Part shown: piece by piece, positions 25,332 through 33,647 of the stretch
Position numbering within the stretch: position 1 is the first letter of the stretch
How the letters are laid out: each line of letters starts with the position of its first letter
Assembly (NCBI GenBank): GCA_964627455.1
Contig: CAZVKC010000036.1
Span: 17,680-81,679 of the forward strand
DNA length: 64,000 bases
Reading direction: 5' to 3'
Source: F-183 sp964627455
Lineage (GTDB): Bacteria; Acidobacteriota; Terriglobia; Bryobacterales; Bryobacteraceae
Made by a program: the position numbers and the translations under genes
The notes under the pieces: model-generated
What the model was told of the DNA's origin: nothing
Seen by the model: only the letters and a program-made list of their open reading frames with translations
The model's database searches: none

Positions 25332-25365
25332 CACCGGTCAGTGGGAAGCGCGGGGCGCCAGGAGG

Positions 25366-25488
25366 TTAGCGTCTCGGATTTTTCGAAGAACGAATAGGTT
25401 CCGGCTGCTCCTCCGGTGGTGAAGAAACGAGCATCTGGAAAAAAAGACACAACACGAGAAATCCGGCAATCGCCGCACTGAAGATCAT
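25366..25488 (-). CDS. small single-span membrane protein (40 residues)
   Basis: This 40-residue frame starts MIFSAAIAGFLVLCLFFQML, one clear membrane segment, and continues with a polar Pro/Glu/Arg-rich tail ending NPRR. An AGGTGG-type ribosome binding site lies 5 nt upstream. It fills an otherwise empty 343-nt interval (25332-25674) between the Crp/Fnr gene and larA. No family is recognised. The hydrophobic-then-charged composition and ribosome binding site argue for a real gene, but length alone cannot exclude chance. Confidence 0.45.
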   Translation of the reverse strand: MIFSAAIAGFLVLCLFFQMLVSSPPEEQPEPIRSSKNPRR

Positions 25489-25659
25489 AGCTCCCACCTT
25501 GCTGTTTGAAATACCGACTACTCTTTAGAGAGCCGCTCGCATGTTCTTGACGACGCGATCCGCCAACTTTTCGTTGCGGGATTCGCCGGGGACCCACGGA
25601 GCGGCTCTTTCTTCGAAGGTCCCTGCCAGGGAATCCCGATTCCCGCTCCCTTCATTCCG

Positions 25660-25668
25660 TGTTACGTT
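25660..25668 (+). promoter_or_regulatory. possible extended -10 element of larA
   Basis: TGTTACGTT (TG, one base, TACGTT) ends 6 nt before the larA ATG, with no Shine-Dalgarno between. No good -35 is seen. Confidence 0.3.
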
Positions 25669-25674
25669 TTCGCT

Positions 25675-26967
25675 ATGCGTGTGGATTTCGCGTTCGGCAA
25701 GTCCGGACTCCCCGTCGACCTCCCTTCCGGTCCCAACTACCAACTGCTCGAAGCTCGCGGCGCCGCTCCTCTCACCAATTCCGATGAGGCGCTGGCCCAT
25801 GCCCTCGATCATCCGATCGGCTGCCTCCCCCTGCTCGAAATGGCGAAAGGCAAGAAGAGCGCCGCCATCTCGGTGTGCGATATCACCCGTCCGGCGCCCA
25901 ACAAGCAGACACTGCCTCACGTGCTGCGGCGCCTTGCTGAAGCCGGTATCCCCAAGTCCGAAACCCGGATCCTGATCGCCACCGGATTGCACCGCCCCGC
26001 CACGGAAGCCGAAATCAACGAAATTGTCGGCACCGAAATCGCCGCCCAGTACCCGATCCTCAACCACGACGCGCGCGACCTTGCCCAGCACCGGCATCTC
26101 GGCAGCACCAAGTCCGGCATCCCGGTATACATCGACGAACGCTTCGTCTCCGCCGACCTCCACATCACCCTCGGATTCATCGAACCGCACCTGATGCTCG
26201 GCTTTTCGGGCGGCCGCAAACTGATCGCGCCCGGCCTCGCCGCGCAGGAGACCATCAAGGTCATCCACAGCCCCAGGTACATGCGCAACGCCCGGTCGAT
26301 CGAAGGGTCCATCGAGAACAACCCGCTGCATCACGAACTGCTCGAAATCGCCGCCATGGCTCGCCACGATTTCGCTCTCGACGTCGCGCTGGCGCGCAAC
26401 CGGCAGATCGCAGGCGTCTTTGCCGGCGAACCCGTCGCTGCGCATCGCAAGGGCGTCGAGTTCGTTTCGAACACGCTCCTCGAACTACTCGACGAACCCG
26501 TGGATGCGGTAATTACGACGGCAGCCGGCTATCCGCTCGACCTCACCTTCTACCAGACCGTGAAAGGCATCACCGCGGCCCAGCACATCCTCAAACCCGG
26601 CGGCCGGATCCTCGTCTTCGCAGCCTGCTCGGAAGGCGCCGGCGCTCCCGAGTTCCAGGAACTGCTGAAAGGGTTCGGATCCTACCAGGGATTCCTCGAC
26701 GCCATCCGCGACCGCGAGGTCATCGTCGACCAGTGGCAACTCGAGAAACTCGCCCTCGTCGGGATTCAATTCGAAGTCCTGTTCTATGTGCCGGGGCTGC
26801 CGCCCGAGTTCCACCAGAGCTTCGGCGACAACATCTTCACATCACCCGAAGACGCCGTGGCAGGGCTGCTCGAGCGTACGGGAAGCAAGGCGTCGATCGC
26901 TGTGATTCCCGAAGGTCCGTACGTTCTGGCGAAGGTGCGCGAAGCAGACGCGGCGCTGGTATCCTGA
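25675..26967 (+). CDS. larA: nickel-dependent lactate racemase family protein (LarA)
   Basis: LarA-type enzymes racemise or epimerise 2-hydroxyacids using a covalently bound nickel pincer cofactor. All key residues are found with the spacing of the Lactobacillus enzyme, shifted by two: His106 (TGLHRP), His172 (EPHLMLGFSGG), the cofactor-linked lysine Lys182 (GGRKLIAPG) and His198 (VIHSP). The protein is 430 residues, full length. The cofactor genes larB, larC and larE are not in the window. The actual 2-hydroxyacid may differ from lactate, as the family is broad. A DinB-like gene follows after 4 nt. Confidence 0.9.
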   Translation: MRVDFAFGKSGLPVDLPSGPNYQLLEARGAAPLTNSDEALAHALDHPIGCLPLLEMAKGKKSAAISVCDITRPAPNKQTLPHVLRRLAEAGIPKSETRILIATGLHRPATEAEINEIVGTEIAAQYPILNHDARDLAQHRHLGSTKSGIPVYIDERFVSADLHITLGFIEPHLMLGFSGGRKLIAPGLAAQETIKVIHSPRYMRNARSIEGSIENNPLHHELLEIAAMARHDFALDVALARNRQIAGVFAGEPVAAHRKGVEFVSNTLLELLDEPVDAVITTAAGYPLDLTFYQTVKGITAAQHILKPGGRILVFAACSEGAGAPEFQELLKGFGSYQGFLDAIRDREVIVDQWQLEKLALVGIQFEVLFYVPGLPPEFHQSFGDNIFTSPEDAVAGLLERTGSKASIAVIPEGPYVLAKVREADAALVS

Positions 26968-26971
26968 GGCC

Positions 26972-27478
26972 ATGACTCCAGATCAAGCCAAGACAATCCT
27001 CGACTATGCCGTTGCCGTGTCTCGCCGCGAAGTAGCGACCACGGCCAAAACGATTGCCGCCGCCAATCCCGATTCGCTTGCTTACAAGCCATCGGAAAAA
27101 TGCATGTCCGCCGGCGATCTCATTTGGCACATTGCCTCTGCTGAAGTGGCGATCCTGAACGGCGCAGTGGATGGAACGTTCGACTTTGGCCGCCAACGGC
27201 CTGAAGAGGTCCAGACTCCCGCGCAGGTGGCTGCGTGGTTTACAGAAAACGCCAATGCCGCTTTGGATCGCTGCGCCGCCATGAACGGCGACGCCGCGGC
27301 CAGGATCGTGGACTTCCACGGGGTCTTCCAGCAACCCGCCTTCGGATTCGTCACGATGGCCACCAACCACACCATCCATCACCGCGGCCAGTTGTCTTCG
27401 TACCTACGGCCGATGGGCGGCAAGGTCCCGGCCATCTACGGCATGAGCGCCGACGACAATCCATTCGAGAAGAAGTAA
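26972..27478 (+). CDS. DinB-family putative metal-dependent protein
   Basis: This 168-residue four-helix-bundle protein of the DinB/YfiT type has the metal triad His53 (LIWHIASAE), His133 and His137 (NHTIHHRGQLSSYLR). Members include thiol-dependent transferases and hydrolases of unknown substrate. It starts 4 nt after larA and is likely co-transcribed, but no functional link to LarA is known. Downstream lies a structured convergent spacer. Confidence 0.87.
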   Translation: MTPDQAKTILDYAVAVSRREVATTAKTIAAANPDSLAYKPSEKCMSAGDLIWHIASAEVAILNGAVDGTFDFGRQRPEEVQTPAQVAAWFTENANAALDRCAAMNGDAAARIVDFHGVFQQPAFGFVTMATNHTIHHRGQLSSYLRPMGGKVPAIYGMSADDNPFEKK

Positions 27479-27485
27479 TAGCCCG

Positions 27486-27556
27486 GCGTAGGATCAGGTA
27501 CCAGTACGCTACAGAACGGCCCGTCCATTCTGCAGTGACTCTGTCGCGTCCTACGC
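27486..27556. other. nested inverted repeats in convergent spacer
   Basis: An outer perfect 8-bp repeat (GCGTAGGA at 27486-27493, TCCTACGC at 27549-27556) encloses an inner imperfect 11-bp repeat (27509-27519 with 27525-27535, 9 of 11 paired). It lies in the 98-nt spacer between the DinB and DUF429 genes. It could be a bidirectional terminator, although no U-tract follows, or a small palindromic element or RNA. Confidence 0.4.
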
Positions 27557-27576
27557 TTAAGCATGATCCTCTGGCT

Positions 27577-28317
27577 TTAAGTTGAAGCAACCGTTTTGCG
27601 GGGGTAGTCCAGCCTGCCCCCGCTTTCCGTTCCCGCAACAGGAACGATGATGCAGCCCTCCTCAGGATTCCCCAACACCCGGTTTCGCTCGGATCCCCAT
27701 CGCCACCACCAGTACGCGGAGTACGCACACAGGATCGCGTCGAGACGGTCCTCGGTATCCTTCAGATCGCCCCGCTCCGGAACCTCCGGCAGTTCCAGTC
27801 CCTTGATGCCGAGTCTCGCATCGATCAACTCCCGCAACTGCGCCAGCGCGGCGCCGCGCGCAGCACGAGGCCCCTTCTTGTACTTCAGGATCCGGTCCAG
27901 CCCGAACATCTCCACCGACACGATATGCGGAAAGCATTCGAACTGCCGCCTGCCGCTGCGAAACGGCTCGTAAGACAAAACGAACCCACGCTCCGCCAGC
28001 GCCTTTGAAAAACCCGTCGTACGACCGGCAAACACGCTCCCCTGATGGGCCGGGTAGCATCCGGCGTCGTAGCGACCATACAACCGGTGAGCCCCGCGCT
28101 CCGCTTCCCGCATCCCGGAGACATTGCCCAGTTGCAGCGGCGCATCGACCGCCACCACGCCATCCGCACCCGCTCTCTCGTCCACCCAGTCCACGACCTC
28201 GTGAACGTCCGAAATCCGCGCCGTTTCCACGAAGCGAACACCGCGTGGTCCGGCGGCCAGCCAGGCCAAACCTGACGCCCCCGAAATCCAGCCGAAATCT
28301 ACCCCGATGCAGTTCAT
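27577..28317 (-). CDS. DUF429 domain protein (predicted RNase H-like fold)
   Basis: This 246-residue protein begins MNCIGVDFGWISGASGLAWL, the acidic first strand of the DUF429 RNase H-like fold. It continues with VVAVDAPLQL (second acidic residue), YGRYDAGCYPAH, FECFPHIVS and KDTEDRLDAILCAYSAYW near residue 190 (third acidic region). Members are predicted nucleases without demonstrated substrate. It is transcribed divergently from glnA, with 45 nt between the starts chosen here. Confidence 0.85.
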   Translation of the reverse strand: MNCIGVDFGWISGASGLAWLAAGPRGVRFVETARISDVHEVVDWVDERAGADGVVAVDAPLQLGNVSGMREAERGAHRLYGRYDAGCYPAHQGSVFAGRTTGFSKALAERGFVLSYEPFRSGRRQFECFPHIVSVEMFGLDRILKYKKGPRAARGAALAQLRELIDARLGIKGLELPEVPERGDLKDTEDRLDAILCAYSAYWWWRWGSERNRVLGNPEEGCIIVPVAGTESGGRLDYPRKTVAST

Positions 28318-28362
28318 CGTCCCCTCAGGCCTTGTATGCTATCAATTGAATACTCTACGGAA

Positions 28363-29784
28363 ATGACGACGATGACGACGCCCAAGGAAGTGCTCGATTT
28401 CGCGGCCCGCAACGAGGTGCGGCAGTTCGACCTCCGCTTCACCGACTTGCCCGGCATGCAGCACCATGTTTCATATCCCATCAGCCAGTTGGATGAAGAG
28501 GCGTTCGAATCCGGTTTCGGATTTGATGGATCGTCCATCCGCGGCTGGGCGGCGATCAACGAAAGCGACATGCTGCTGATTCCGGATCCCCGCACGGCGA
28601 TGATCGACCCGTTCAACGAGACCCGCACCCTCGCCATGACGTGCACCGTCAAGGATCCGATCACGCGTCAGGACTATGAGCGCGACCCGCGCCACATCGC
28701 CGCCAAGGCCGAAAACTACCTGAAAAATTCCGGGATCGCCGACACCGCCTTCTTCGGCGCCGAGGCGGAATTCTTCATCTTCGACAACATCCGTTTCGAC
28801 CAGAACCAGCACTCGGGCTTCTACTTCATCGACGCCGAAGAAGGCCGCTGGAATACCGGTCGCGAGGGCCACAACCAGGGCTACCGTCCCCGCTACAAAG
28901 AAGGCTACTTCCCTCTCCCGCCCATCGACCACTATCAGGACCTGCGCGCCGAAATGGTCGAGACCATGGTGAACTGCGGACTCCATATCGAGTGCCATCA
29001 CCATGAAGTCGCCACCGGCGGCCAGTGCGAAATCGACCAGCGCTTCGATACGCTCATCAAGTCCGCCGACAACATGATGCTCTTCAAGTACATCGTGAAG
29101 AACGTCGCGTATCAGTATGGCAAGAGCGTCACCTTCATGCCCAAGCCGATTTTCGGCGATAACGGCAACGGCATGCACGTCCACCAGTCGCTCTGGAAGG
29201 ACGGCAAACCGCTGTTTGCCGGCGACCTGTATGCCGGCCTGTCACAGATGGCGCTCTGGTACATCGGCGGCCTGCTGAAACACGCTCGGGCACTCTCGGC
29301 GATCATCGCACCCACCACGAATTCCTACAAGCGCCTGGTGCCCGGCTACGAGGCCCCGGTGAATCTCGCTTATTCCCGCAGGAACCGTTCCGCGGCCGTG
29401 CGGATCCCGATGTATTCTGCCGCGCCCAAGGCCAAGCGCATCGAGTTCCGGCCCCCGGATCCGGCAGCGAACCCCTATCTCGCTTTCGCAGCCATGCTTC
29501 TCGCCGGCCTCGACGGGATCATCCACAAGGTCGAACCCGGCGATCCTCTCGACAAGGACATTTACGATCTCGAGCCCGAAGAGATGCGGCGGGTTCCATC
29601 CATGCCGATTTCGCTCGATGACGCGCTCAATTGCCTCGAAGAGGACCACGACTTCCTGCTCAAGGGCGACGTGTTCACCGAGGAACTGATCGAGACCTAC
29701 ATCAACTACAAGCGCAGGAATGAGGCCGAGCAGGTTCGCCTGCGTCCCCATCCCTGGGAATTCGCGCTCTACTACGACATCTGA
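28363..29784 (+). CDS. glnA: glutamine synthetase type I
   Basis: The enzyme forms glutamine from glutamate, ammonia and ATP. At 473 residues it is full length, with FGFDGSSIRGW (beta-grasp), AEAEFFIFD (metal ligands), GNGMHVHQS, KRLVPGYEAPVNLAYS, NRSAAVRIP and EFRPPDPAANPYLAF. The adenylylation loop reads DIYDLEPEE, so the regulatory tyrosine is present and the protein is GSI-beta-like. The start is placed at the ATG giving MTTMTTPKEVLDFA; an in-frame ATG 27 nt upstream and one 9 nt downstream are alternatives. The 3' end overlaps the convergent HD-GYP gene by 13 nt. Confidence 0.95.
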   Translation: MTTMTTPKEVLDFAARNEVRQFDLRFTDLPGMQHHVSYPISQLDEEAFESGFGFDGSSIRGWAAINESDMLLIPDPRTAMIDPFNETRTLAMTCTVKDPITRQDYERDPRHIAAKAENYLKNSGIADTAFFGAEAEFFIFDNIRFDQNQHSGFYFIDAEEGRWNTGREGHNQGYRPRYKEGYFPLPPIDHYQDLRAEMVETMVNCGLHIECHHHEVATGGQCEIDQRFDTLIKSADNMMLFKYIVKNVAYQYGKSVTFMPKPIFGDNGNGMHVHQSLWKDGKPLFAGDLYAGLSQMALWYIGGLLKHARALSAIIAPTTNSYKRLVPGYEAPVNLAYSRRNRSAAVRIPMYSAAPKAKRIEFRPPDPAANPYLAFAAMLLAGLDGIIHKVEPGDPLDKDIYDLEPEEMRRVPSMPISLDDALNCLEEDHDFLLKGDVFTEELIETYINYKRRNEAEQVRLRPHPWEFALYYDI

Positions 29785-30905
29785 GCCGCGCGGAGCGGCT
29801 CCGGGAGAGACTCGACGGCCAAGTCCTCTCCCGGGGTCGAACTCCATTCGGAAACCGATTCTTCCAATCTCGTCAGATCCAAAGCGGGATCCACTCCCTG
29901 CGCCGCCTCGGCCAGTTCGCCCACGGTAATCTCTGAAAACGCATGGACGAGTTCGGCGTCACGCCAGCCCCGGCGAGCCTCTTCCTGCAACACCAGCAGC
30001 GCCTCACGGTGTTCCATCGCAGCCTTATACGGCCGCCGCGACATCAGTGCGTCATAGATGTCCGCCACCTGCAGTACCCTCGCCAGAATCGGAATGTCCC
30101 TGCCGGACAACCCGTCTGGATAGCCGCTGCCGTCCCAACGTTCGTGATGGCATCGAATGATCGGCAGCACGCCGGCCAGGCTCTTCATCCCCCGGCAAAT
30201 CGCCTCGCCCGCCACGGTGTGGCCTCGCATGATCTCCCACTCGGCGTCGTTCAACGGCCCGGGCTTGAACAATATGGCGTCGGGCACACTGATCTTGCCG
30301 ATGTCGTGCAGATACCCGCCCTGGTACAGCGATCGCAAATCCACGCCGCTGAGCCCCAGCCGCCGGCCCAGCGCCATGCTGTAACCCGCTAACCGCTGGC
30401 AATGCTGTCCCGTGTTCGTATCCCGCCACTCCACCGCCTGGGCCAAGGCGAACAGGATGATCTCCGCTTCTTCCAGAGAGTCCAACAGGGCTTTGTGTCG
30501 CAACATCACGCGGACCCTGGCTCGCACCACCCGCGGCATTGCGGGCTTCACCAGAACTTCGTCTACGCCTGATTCCAGCCAGGCCGACTGGCTCTCTCCG
30601 CCCGCCGACCTCGCCAATAGCAGGATCTGGATGAACCGGGTGACCCTGCGCGACTTCAATCGGCTGCAGAAATCCACGACCCGAAGCCTGGGCATCGCCA
30701 GGTCGACAACCACGAGATCCACTGGTTGAACGGCAATGAGAGAGAGCGCCTCGCCGGGGGATCCTGCCTCCAGAATCCGCCGGTCTTCACCACCATGCTG
30801 CAGAATGGCGCGCAAAATTGCGCGGTCACGCGCAACATTCCCCAAAATAAGAATCGTGGATAGAGCCGGACCATGGCAGGTCTGACTCTCGGCGGCGTCA
30901 TTCAT
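29772..30905 (-). CDS. HD-GYP domain response regulator (putative cyclic-di-GMP phosphodiesterase)
   Basis: This 377-residue protein has an N-terminal receiver domain and a C-terminal HD-GYP domain (about 155-340) with YLHDIGKISVPD and HHERWDGSGYPDGLSG. HD-GYP enzymes hydrolyse cyclic-di-GMP. The receiver keeps the phospho-acceptor aspartate (VVVDLAMP, about residue 68) and the lysine (VLVKP). However, the acidic Mg-binding pair after strand 1 is replaced (ILILGNV), so phosphorylation is doubtful. The start is uncertain: ATGs at 30974 and 31013 are in frame. No partner kinase is adjacent. Confidence 0.85.
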   Translation of the reverse strand: MNDAAESQTCHGPALSTILILGNVARDRAILRAILQHGGEDRRILEAGSPGEALSLIAVQPVDLVVVDLAMPRLRVVDFCSRLKSRRVTRFIQILLLARSAGGESQSAWLESGVDEVLVKPAMPRVVRARVRVMLRHKALLDSLEEAEIILFALAQAVEWRDTNTGQHCQRLAGYSMALGRRLGLSGVDLRSLYQGGYLHDIGKISVPDAILFKPGPLNDAEWEIMRGHTVAGEAICRGMKSLAGVLPIIRCHHERWDGSGYPDGLSGRDIPILARVLQVADIYDALMSRRPYKAAMEHREALLVLQEEARRGWRDAELVHAFSEITVGELAEAAQGVDPALDLTRLEESVSEWSSTPGEDLAVESLPEPLRAAQMS

Positions 30906-31002
30906 CCCCGAAAACGCCACCGCCGGTGGAACAACCGGCAGAGCCGCGATGTGACCCTTCACGCAGTCACTCATCGGCCGCTGCCGCACGTGCATGAGAA
31001 AT

Positions 31003-31019
31003 TCCCCATGCAAAGGGGA
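31003..31019 (-). terminator. weak hairpin after rseP
   Basis: A 5-bp stem (TCCCC/GGGGA) with a 7-nt loop is followed on the minus strand by ATTTCTC, just past the rseP stop. It is a possible weak terminator. Confidence 0.25.
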
Positions 31020-31040
31020 TACTGGAATCGGGTGTGTAGC

Positions 31041-32417
31041 CTACTTCGCGGAAGGCCGCTGGGCATCCGGCGCCGAAATCGGAACTTCACGCACCGGTTC
31101 ACTTCGAGTCGTCTTCGAAATATCGTTGTACAGGACGAAGGCGACCACCATCATGAGGAACGCAAACCCCAGCTTGAACACCGTCTCTTTCACACGTAGC
31201 GAAAGATCCTGCCGGCGCACCATCTCCACCAGCAGCATGAGGATCACACCGCCGTCGAGGATCGGGATCGGCAACAGGTTGAAGATCGCGAGATTCAGGC
31301 TCACCATCGCCATCAGGCCGAAGAACGTCATCGCGCCCTGCCGCGCCGCGCGCTTCGCCAGCCGTGCGATGCCGACCGGACCCTCCAGCGACTTCGGCGA
31401 CATCCGCCGCTCGACGACTCCCCGCAGGAACTTGTAGATGAGCCCCGCGCTCTCGACATTCTCCTTGACCGATTCGCGCAACGCCTCAGGGAACGAGAGC
31501 TTGGTGATCTCCATCGCCTCTTCCGGCTGCACGCCGATCACCCAGCGTTCCGGGCGGCCTTCTTCCAGCTTCTTCCACTGCGCTTTCACCGTCACCGAGG
31601 CCGTCTTGCCATCGCGCACGTACACGATCTCCGCAGGTTCGCCCTTCGTAGACTGCACAGCATCCACCAGCGCCGGACCCGACACGATCGGGTGGCCATT
31701 CACGGACTTCAGAAGGTCGCCTTCCTTCAGCCCCGCAGCAAGAGCCGGCGAATCCACCGTCATCGCCGCGACCAGGATGTCGCGCTGCTGATCCCAACCC
31801 GCGTCGCCGATATGCGTACGCTCGTTCTCGGGCAGCGGAATCGTGAACGTCAACCGTTCCTCGCCGCGCTTCACCAGCACGCGCATCGACTTGTTCGTAT
31901 CGTCGAACTCCCGCAGCAGGACGTCCTTCCAGGTCGGATTCTGCACGTCGTCGACCGTCAGGATCTGATCGCCGACCTTGAGACCCGCCTTCACAGCCGG
32001 GCCATCCGCCACCAGGTATCCAATGACCGGATTCGGCGTCAGCGGAGGACGCTGGAACCGCACCATGAACAAGCCCGTGAGGATCGCCACCGCCAGCACG
32101 ATATTCATGAACGGACCGGCAAATGCAATGATCAGCCGCTGCCACCGTGGCTTCGCCAGGAACCCTCGCGGATCCTGCTCGTCCCCGGGCTGCTCGCCCG
32201 CCATCTTCACATAACCGCCCAGCAGAATCGCCGAAAAACGGAAATCCGTCTCGCCCTTCTTGAATCCGAACAGCCGCGGACCGAAACCAAAACTGAAGGC
32301 CTCGACTTTGACGTCAAAGAACCTGGCCGCCCAGTAGTGCCCCAGTTCGTGAATGATGATCATGACGCCGATCAGGATCAGCAGCCACCAGACGCTTTCA
32401 AAAAACTCGCCAAACAT
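31041..32417 (-). CDS. rseP: site-2 zinc metalloprotease RseP
   Basis: This 458-residue intramembrane protease cleaves anti-sigma factors and signal-peptide remnants. It has HELGH at residues 23-27 in the first membrane segment, GGYVKMAGEQPGDE, two PDZ domains (about 125-290) and the C-terminal membrane motif NLLPIPILDGGVI that supplies the third zinc ligand. It lies 17 nt after dxr on the same strand, a gene order (dxr-rseP) conserved in many bacteria; proC lies upstream of both. Confidence 0.95.
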   Translation of the reverse strand: MFGEFFESVWWLLILIGVMIIIHELGHYWAARFFDVKVEAFSFGFGPRLFGFKKGETDFRFSAILLGGYVKMAGEQPGDEQDPRGFLAKPRWQRLIIAFAGPFMNIVLAVAILTGLFMVRFQRPPLTPNPVIGYLVADGPAVKAGLKVGDQILTVDDVQNPTWKDVLLREFDDTNKSMRVLVKRGEERLTFTIPLPENERTHIGDAGWDQQRDILVAAMTVDSPALAAGLKEGDLLKSVNGHPIVSGPALVDAVQSTKGEPAEIVYVRDGKTASVTVKAQWKKLEEGRPERWVIGVQPEEAMEITKLSFPEALRESVKENVESAGLIYKFLRGVVERRMSPKSLEGPVGIARLAKRAARQGAMTFFGLMAMVSLNLAIFNLLPIPILDGGVILMLLVEMVRRQDLSLRVKETVFKLGFAFLMMVVAFVLYNDISKTTRSEPVREVPISAPDAQRPSAK

Positions 32418-32434
32418 TCTTCAGTTCCTTTGTA

Positions 32435-33625
32435 TCAAACCGCAGCAGCTCGCGAGCGTTCCCTGGCGAACTCTCGAGCCCGTTCTCTCGATAGACGGTC
32501 CACCTCGAGAATCTGTTCCACTGTATTACACGCACGCGCCGGAACCGCATGCAGCGTGTCCTCCACGACAGCCGCGATGCCGGTAAACGAAATCTCGCCC
32601 TTCAGAAAGGCTTCCACGGCAATCTCATCGGCTGCATTCAAGGTACACGTAGCCGAACCGCCGGTCTCCATCGCATCGTAGGACAACTGCAGCAACCGGA
32701 ACTTCTTCGGCTCCGGCGGATAGAAATGCCACACGCGCGGCTCGGTCCACCCGTAACGGGGCACCGGCGCGTCCATGCGCTCCGGATACGTCAACGCGTA
32801 TTGGATCGGCATCCGCATGTCAGTCGCACAAACCTGCGCGATAATGCTGCCGTCATTGAACTCGACCATCGCGTGGACCGTCGACTGCGGATGCACCACC
32901 ACATCCACTTCTTTCGGCAGAAAATCGAACAACCAGCAGGCTTCGATCACCTCGAAACCTTTGTTCATGAGGGTCGCCGAATCGATCGTGATCCGCTGCC
33001 CCATCACCCATGTTGGATGCTTCAAAGCCTGCGCCGGAGTGATGTTTTCGAACTGTTCGGCAGGAGTTTCACGGAACGGGCCGCCCGACGCCGTCAGAAT
33101 CAGCCGCAAAACCTCGTTGCGCCGCCCTGCGCGCAAGCACTGGTGCGCACCGTTGTGCTCGCTATCGACGGGAATGATCTCGGATCCGGACTCACGCGCC
33201 GCCTCGGTCACCAGTTTGCCGCAGGCGACCATCACTTCCTTGTTCGCGAGGCCGATCCGCTTGCCGAGACGCACCGCTTCATATGTCGCTTCGAGTCCCG
33301 ACACGCCGACAATCGCGGACATCACGAAATCCGCTTCTGAAGACGTCGCCGCCGTGACACGCGCCGCGCCGCCCGCCGCCAACTCCGGCCATTCGCTGCG
33401 CGCAAGTCCGCGCTCGGTGAGGGCCGCCGTCAACTTCGGCAGATCGGATTCGTTCGCGATCACCGCCAGTTTGGGCCGAAACTCGACAATCTGCTCAGCC
33501 AGCAGATTCGTGTTGACGCCCGCCACCAGCGAGTGGATGCGGAACAGGTCCGGGCGCCGCCGGACAACGTCGAGGGTGGAGGTTCCAATCGATCCGGTGG
33601 AACCCAGCAGGCAAATTTGTTGCAC
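32435..33625 (-). CDS. dxr: 1-deoxy-D-xylulose 5-phosphate reductoisomerase
   Basis: The enzyme commits DXP to the MEP isoprenoid pathway, producing MEP with NADPH. At 396 residues it is full length: NADPH loop LLGSTGSIGTSTLDVV (residues 5-20), ANKEVMVACG, metal/substrate motif IPVDSEHNGAHQCL, ASGGPFRE and the HPTWVMGQRITIDSATLMNKG block. The metal motif usually reads DSEHSA, so a serine is replaced by Asn-Gly. It starts 22 nt after proC and precedes rseP. Confidence 0.95.
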   Translation of the reverse strand: MQQICLLGSTGSIGTSTLDVVRRRPDLFRIHSLVAGVNTNLLAEQIVEFRPKLAVIANESDLPKLTAALTERGLARSEWPELAAGGAARVTAATSSEADFVMSAIVGVSGLEATYEAVRLGKRIGLANKEVMVACGKLVTEAARESGSEIIPVDSEHNGAHQCLRAGRRNEVLRLILTASGGPFRETPAEQFENITPAQALKHPTWVMGQRITIDSATLMNKGFEVIEACWLFDFLPKEVDVVVHPQSTVHAMVEFNDGSIIAQVCATDMRMPIQYALTYPERMDAPVPRYGWTEPRVWHFYPPEPKKFRLLQLSYDAMETGGSATCTLNAADEIAVEAFLKGEISFTGIAAVVEDTLHAVPARACNTVEQILEVDRLSRERAREFARERSRAAAV

Positions 33626-33647
33626 TCCCTTTTATCGTACCAAGCGC

